Positions 34,355 to 37,715 of a stretch of DNA of 37,715 nt are shown piece by piece (position 1 is the stretch's first letter; each line of letters begins with the position of its first letter). The notes below the pieces were generated by a model, which was given only the letters and a program-made list of their open reading frames with translations, searched no databases and was not told where the DNA came from. This DNA comes from JAJTHY01 sp964458795 (GTDB lineage: Bacteria > Pseudomonadota > Alphaproteobacteria > Rickettsiales > Midichloriaceae), in the NCBI GenBank assembly GCA_964458795.1, contig CAYWJW010000010.1:1-37715 (forward strand), in the 5' to 3' direction. The position numbers were made by a program, and so were the translations under genes.

Positions 34355-36945
34355 AGTTTGCCTCGTAAAGAATAAAGTAAATCAAATGCATATTTAGGGG
34401 TGAGCTCATCAAAGTCAATGGATTTGATCTCACTGGCTAACCATTCATTGTTATCATTTACTACACTTACATTCAAGTTCGATGTGGACACATTTTGCAA
34501 TTCACCTAAAAGCTCTGTTGCGCGTATTATTACATTTTCTGGAATACCAGCTATTTGTGCCACATGTATGCCATATGATTTATCTGCCTTCCCTTTAATA
34601 ACTTCATGTATAAATATAACTTTTCCATCCCATTCTTTGGCACGCATGGTATAACACACTAACTTTGGTAGAACATTTTCCAAGTCAGTAAGTTCATGGT
34701 AATGAGTCGCAAAAAGTGTACGTGCTTTAATATGGTTATGAATGCTTTCTAAGATCGACCAGGCAATAGCAAGACCATCTTTTGTAGAAGTACCACGTCC
34801 GATTTCATCTAATATGAGAAAAGAGCGTGCAGTTGCATTATTTAGAATATTTGCAGTCTCAATCATCTCAACCATAAAAGTTGAGTGTCCAGATGAGATA
34901 TCATCTGCTGCACCGATACGGCTGAAGAGTTTATCTACTACGCCGATATGGGCAGATTTAGCCGGAACGAAACTACCCATCTGCGCCATAATAATAATGA
35001 TAGCATTTTGTCTCAAATATGTGCTTTTACCTGCCATATTGGGACCGGTTATCAACCATATATTTCCATCTTCTTCCATTGAACAAGTGTTAGGTATGAA
35101 TGCAGTTTTAGCATAGTGCTCAACAAGCGGATGCCTCCCACCATCTATTACAAAAGAATATGAATCATCAATATTAGGGCGCGTATATTTGTTTTTATGA
35201 GCAAGATAAGCTGCGGCTACTGCAACATCAATTGAAGCAATCGCTATAGCTACAGATGCAATTGACTCCGAAAACTCAATAACTTTAGTACATAGACTTG
35301 TAAAAATTTCCTGCTCCTCGGTTTTAATATTGCGGTCGCATTCTGTAATATCACGTTCAAGCTCTTGCAATTTAGGCGTTGTAAAGCGAGAACCATTTAC
35401 CATGGACTGCCTTAATATGAACGAGGGATCGTTAACCTTGGCGAGCTGTCCCGCTGTAACCTCAATAAAAAACCCTAGCATATTGTTATAGCTAATTTTA
35501 AGATTGTTTATGCCGGTAGCGTTTCGATATTCATCACGAAGCTGTTCGATAAGCATGTTGGAGTTATCTTTGATTTTGTAAAGATCATCCAGCTTATGAG
35601 AAAATCCTAAATTTATATAACGCTGATTTTGCACCTCTAATACCTCAGATATCAGAGCTTTATTGAGATTCTCCAGTAAATCTTCAAAGTTAGCAATTTG
35701 GCTAACTGCGATTTTAAGATTTCCATGTAGCTCATTCCCTGAATCCTGTAAGTTATCTACTATCTCAGTTGCCGAAATGAGTCCATCACGAAGGGTGATA
35801 AAATCTTTAAAATGAGCACGCTCAATATATATCTTGTTGAGTAAGCGCTCAAAGTCTGGCACTGATTTTAGCAGTTCTCGCATGCGCTCCATTAGCCCTA
35901 TGTTGCGCATAAAAAATTCTACTGCATCAAGCCGCTTATTAATAGCTATTGGACTGGTAAGTGGAAAAGAGATATGATGAGCAAAAAGGCGGCTACCCAT
36001 AGGTGTTATTGTTCTATCTAAGATGTGTAGCACTGATTTCTTAGTATCGCCTGAAATAGATTCAGTTATCTCCAAATTGCGTCTAGTCGCAGCATCAATT
36101 TCTAAATAGTGAGAGCTGTTTAATTTTCGTGGCTTTTCCAAGCGGGGTTTTGCACCCTTATGAGTATAACTGATATACTCAAGCAGCGCACCAAGAGAGA
36201 TTGTCTCGCTTTCATCAAGTACACCTAAAGCATCAGTTGAGATGATATTATAGAACTGCTTTACTTTTTCACGCGAGCGAGCCAGAGAAAATAATGCATC
36301 CGCACGAAGAGATAGAATAGGCTTATAGATTGCTAAAGCCTGTTTGATTAAATGATCACTAAAAGTTTTATCGGCAAGTATAATTTCTCGGGGTCTTAAT
36401 CGAGCTAGTTCATTACCTAAAGAACTCTTAGCAATTTTCTGAAGCATTAATCTACCAGTAGTTATATCCGCACAAGCTAAATTTAAGTCATTACCTTGCA
36501 TGTGGATAGAAACCAAGAATTGCTCTTGCTTACTCTCTAAAAGATTCTCCTCGATAATGGTACCAGGAGTTATTATCCGCACAACTTCTCGCCTAACCAC
36601 AGATTTTGCCCCGCGTTTCTTTGCTTCTTCCGGGCTTTCTAACTGCTCGCATATAGCAACTTTAAACCCTACTTTAAGAAGTTTAGCAAAATATGGATTG
36701 CAACTGTGATAAGGAATGCCACACATAGGTATAGCATCATCTTTTTGCTTACCGCGCTTTGTAAGCACAACATCTAAAACAGGAGCAGCAGTGATTGCAT
36801 CATCAAAGAAGAGTTCATAAAAATCTCCTAAGCGATAAAACAATAAACAGTCATGATGATCAGCTTTTATATTTAAGTATTGCTGCATCATAGGTGTTAA
36901 TGTTGCCTGGGTTACCTGATTAAATAAGTCATTCTGTTCTTTCAT
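34351..36945 (-). CDS. mutS: DNA mismatch repair protein MutS
   Basis: Recognises mismatches. About 864 residues, normal length. The mismatch-contacting Phe-x-Glu is in FYRLGDFYELFFDDA near the N-terminus; then come the connector, lever and clamp domains, and the ATPase with Walker A ITGPNMAGKSTYLRQ, SSGHSTFMVEM, Walker B ILDEIGRGTSTKDGLAIAW and FATHYHELTDLE. Two ATGs lie in frame at 36951 and 36945; GGTGG is 6 nt from the second, so I prefer 36945. Copy 6 of the recurrent promoter element lies immediately upstream. mutL is not in the window. Confidence 0.95.
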   Translation of the reverse strand: MKEQNDLFNQVTQATLTPMMQQYLNIKADHHDCLLFYRLGDFYELFFDDAITAAPVLDVVLTKRGKQKDDAIPMCGIPYHSCNPYFAKLLKVGFKVAICEQLESPEEAKKRGAKSVVRREVVRIITPGTIIEENLLESKQEQFLVSIHMQGNDLNLACADITTGRLMLQKIAKSSLGNELARLRPREIILADKTFSDHLIKQALAIYKPILSLRADALFSLARSREKVKQFYNIISTDALGVLDESETISLGALLEYISYTHKGAKPRLEKPRKLNSSHYLEIDAATRRNLEITESISGDTKKSVLHILDRTITPMGSRLFAHHISFPLTSPIAINKRLDAVEFFMRNIGLMERMRELLKSVPDFERLLNKIYIERAHFKDFITLRDGLISATEIVDNLQDSGNELHGNLKIAVSQIANFEDLLENLNKALISEVLEVQNQRYINLGFSHKLDDLYKIKDNSNMLIEQLRDEYRNATGINNLKISYNNMLGFFIEVTAGQLAKVNDPSFILRQSMVNGSRFTTPKLQELERDITECDRNIKTEEQEIFTSLCTKVIEFSESIASVAIAIASIDVAVAAAYLAHKNKYTRPNIDDSYSFVIDGGRHPLVEHYAKTAFIPNTCSMEEDGNIWLITGPNMAGKSTYLRQNAIIIIMAQMGSFVPAKSAHIGVVDKLFSRIGAADDISSGHSTFMVEMIETANILNNATARSFLILDEIGRGTSTKDGLAIAWSILESIHNHIKARTLFATHYHELTDLENVLPKLVCYTMRAKEWDGKVIFIHEVIKGKADKSYGIHVAQIAGIPENVIIRATELLGELQNVSTSNLNVSVVNDNNEWLASEIKSIDFDELTPKYAFDLLYSLRGKL

Positions 36946-36960
36946 CTTCATCCACCTTTT

Positions 36961-37025
36961 ACTTTATTACCAGGCAGTATAACAGGGTAAATATCCCAGC
37001 GGAAGTCCCTGATGAAAATATTTTT
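36961..37025 (-). promoter_or_regulatory. Recurrent promoter-like element, copy 6 (promoter of mutS)
   Basis: On the minus strand: A/T box at 37015-37025, GGGACTTCC, hexamer TTCCGC at 36999-37004 (TTCCAT in the other copies), exactly 17 nt, TATACT at 36976-36981. The predicted transcript start is near 36966, some 20 nt before the mutS ATG. The leader after the -10 is not conserved with copies 2-5, so what is kept here is only the promoter part. Confidence 0.72.
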
Positions 37026-37118
37026 AGATCTACAATCAACCCTGGGATCATACTTTAGTATATTTATCAATCTTTTTAACTGCAAAGCTAAGAGTTACCG
37101 GCATCATAGCAATTTTAC

Positions 37119-37178
37119 TTTCGATATCGCGGCATTGATAGTTTCAATATCGCGGTAGCTATACTTGCAATATCGCGG
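37119..37178. repeat. Three 14-bp iterons at 23-bp period
   Basis: TTTCGATATCGCGG (37119-37132), TTTCAATATCGCGG (37142-37155) and TTGCAATATCGCGG (37165-37178) are direct repeats spaced exactly 23 bp, about two helical turns. The DNA between them is unrelated. The third overlaps the -35 and spacer of the promoter for the following ATPase gene. They look like binding sites for a cooperative regulator. The rest of the 37026-37118 gap shows nothing clear. Confidence 0.7.
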
Positions 37179-37193
37179 GCACCATGTTATAAA
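37165..37193 (+). promoter_or_regulatory. Sigma70 promoter of the AAA ATPase gene
   Basis: TTGCAA at 37165-37170 and TATAAA at 37188-37193, 17 nt apart. The gene starts 27 nt after the -10. The third iteron covers the -35, so a protein bound there should repress. Confidence 0.55.
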
Positions 37194-37220
37194 AATAGTT
37201 AAATATGTTTGGAACATAAT

Positions 37221-37715
37221 ATGCCCTACCATAAGTATAAAAGATGGCAATATGCTACCGTAAATAAATCGCTGCAGTCTCGCAGGGTTATTGTTTTGGC
37301 AGGATCACGACAATGTGGAAAGACAACACTTTCCAAAGATTTGTCTTCTACTGACACTATCTATCGCAGCTTGGATGATGTTACACTTTTAGAAGCTGCG
37401 ATTAGCGACCCACATGGCTTTGTAAGGCATGGTAATGAACTTATGATTATTGATGAAATACAGAAAGCACCAATACTATTGCAAGCTGTTAAGATGGATG
37501 TTGACCAAGTACAAGTCCCTGGAAGATTTTTGTTAACAGGATCAGCAAATATATACTCAATACCTGCAGCTAAAGAGTCTTTAGCTGGTCGTATATCTAA
37601 TATCCGCCTTAGACCCCTAACACAAGGAGAACTCTATGGACAACAACCTCATTTTCTGAAAAAAGCTTTTAATCAAGTCTTTAGAGCACATGAAATAACT
37701 TGTGATAAAGATGCA
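37221..37715 (+). CDS. AAA ATPase, DUF4143 type (5' part; cut by window end)
   Basis: The first 165 codons of an open frame that runs off the window. It has Walker A VLAGSRQCGKTT, Walker B LMIIDEIQKAP, and the sensor region FLLTGSANIYSIPAAKESLA followed by GRI, an arrangement typical of the AAA_14/DUF4143 ATPases. These are frequent in mobile or defence-like contexts, but their function is poorly known. The C-terminal DUF4143 domain is expected beyond the window. The start ATG has no strong ribosome binding site. Upstream iterons suggest tight control. Confidence 0.8.
   Translation, partial: MPYHKYKRWQYATVNKSLQSRRVIVLAGSRQCGKTTLSKDLSSTDTIYRSLDDVTLLEAAISDPHGFVRHGNELMIIDEIQKAPILLQAVKMDVDQVQVPGRFLLTGSANIYSIPAAKESLAGRISNIRLRPLTQGELYGQQPHFLKKAFNQVFRAHEITCDKDA

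Noticed and set aside
6611..37025. Recurrent element as a transcription terminator
   Set aside because: Copies 2, 4 and 5 lie just after stop codons, but none has a GC-rich stem with a U run; the A/T box alone cannot form a stable hairpin, and the fixed spacing to TATACT fits a promoter.
37119..37178. Iterons as a CRISPR array
   Set aside because: The repeats are 14 bp with 9-bp gaps and only three units; spacers of CRISPR size are absent and no cas gene is seen.
1..37715. tRNA or rRNA genes
   Set aside because: No T-arm consensus with a matching acceptor stem and no rRNA-like sequence was noticed in any intergenic region; only a dedicated scan could exclude a missed one.

Overview
The window looks like the chromosome of an intracellular alphaproteobacterium of the order Rickettsiales. 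It is AT-rich. It combines a large rickettsial-type VirB6/TrbL protein, an ankyrin-repeat protein, a PutA without a DNA-binding domain, a zinc-less compact MetG, HemB, LPS-core and BAM functions, and many lineage-specific hypothetical proteins. The intergenic repeats and small non-autonomous elements fit a repeat-rich genome such as the Midichloriaceae; the family assignment is inference only.

Layout. 1-2470: a small multi-pass membrane protein and an ankyrin-repeat protein. 2521-6534: a HAD hydrolase overlapping putA. 6704-9044 (minus): an ABC exporter and a small membrane protein. 9204-11335: a large unknown helical protein behind a CtrA-like box. 11338-11544: a palindromic repeat split by a MITE. 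11638-13891: a secreted protein and two tandem membrane paralogues of the first gene. 13980-18360: an RND efflux pair (acrA-acrB). 18403-20642 (minus): metG and a HigBA-like toxin-antitoxin pair. 20726-21022: a decayed copy of the 11638 gene, containing a second MITE. 21040-25018 (minus): dnaX-ybaB-acyltransferase-waaA. 25083-27666: dprA-ubiD. 27856-30711 (minus): a VirB6-like T4SS protein. 30838-33351: bamB and an exported Ppx/GppA-like protein. 33371-36945 (minus): mutS-hemB. 37221-end: a truncated AAA ATPase (DUF4143 type).

The most striking feature is a recurrent intergenic element seen six times (five complete). In promoter orientation it reads AAAAATATTTT, 5 nt, GGGACTTCCAT, exactly 17 nt, TATACT or TATAAT. 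The 17-nt spacer varies in sequence but never in length, which is the signature of a promoter rather than a passive repeat. Two copies lead into genes (the secreted protein at 11638 and mutS), one leads into the pseudogene, two lead into gene-free stretches that could hold small RNAs or peptides, and one runs off the left edge.

Other points of interest: an A9 slippery run in dnaX followed at once by a -1 stop, as expected for a short gamma-type product; three 14-bp iterons with an exact 23-bp period over the ATPase promoter; two MITEs of similar size, each with a central palindrome whose loop is TCAAG; and CtrA-like TTAA-N7-TTAA boxes. No tRNA, rRNA, CRISPR array or intact transposase gene was seen.
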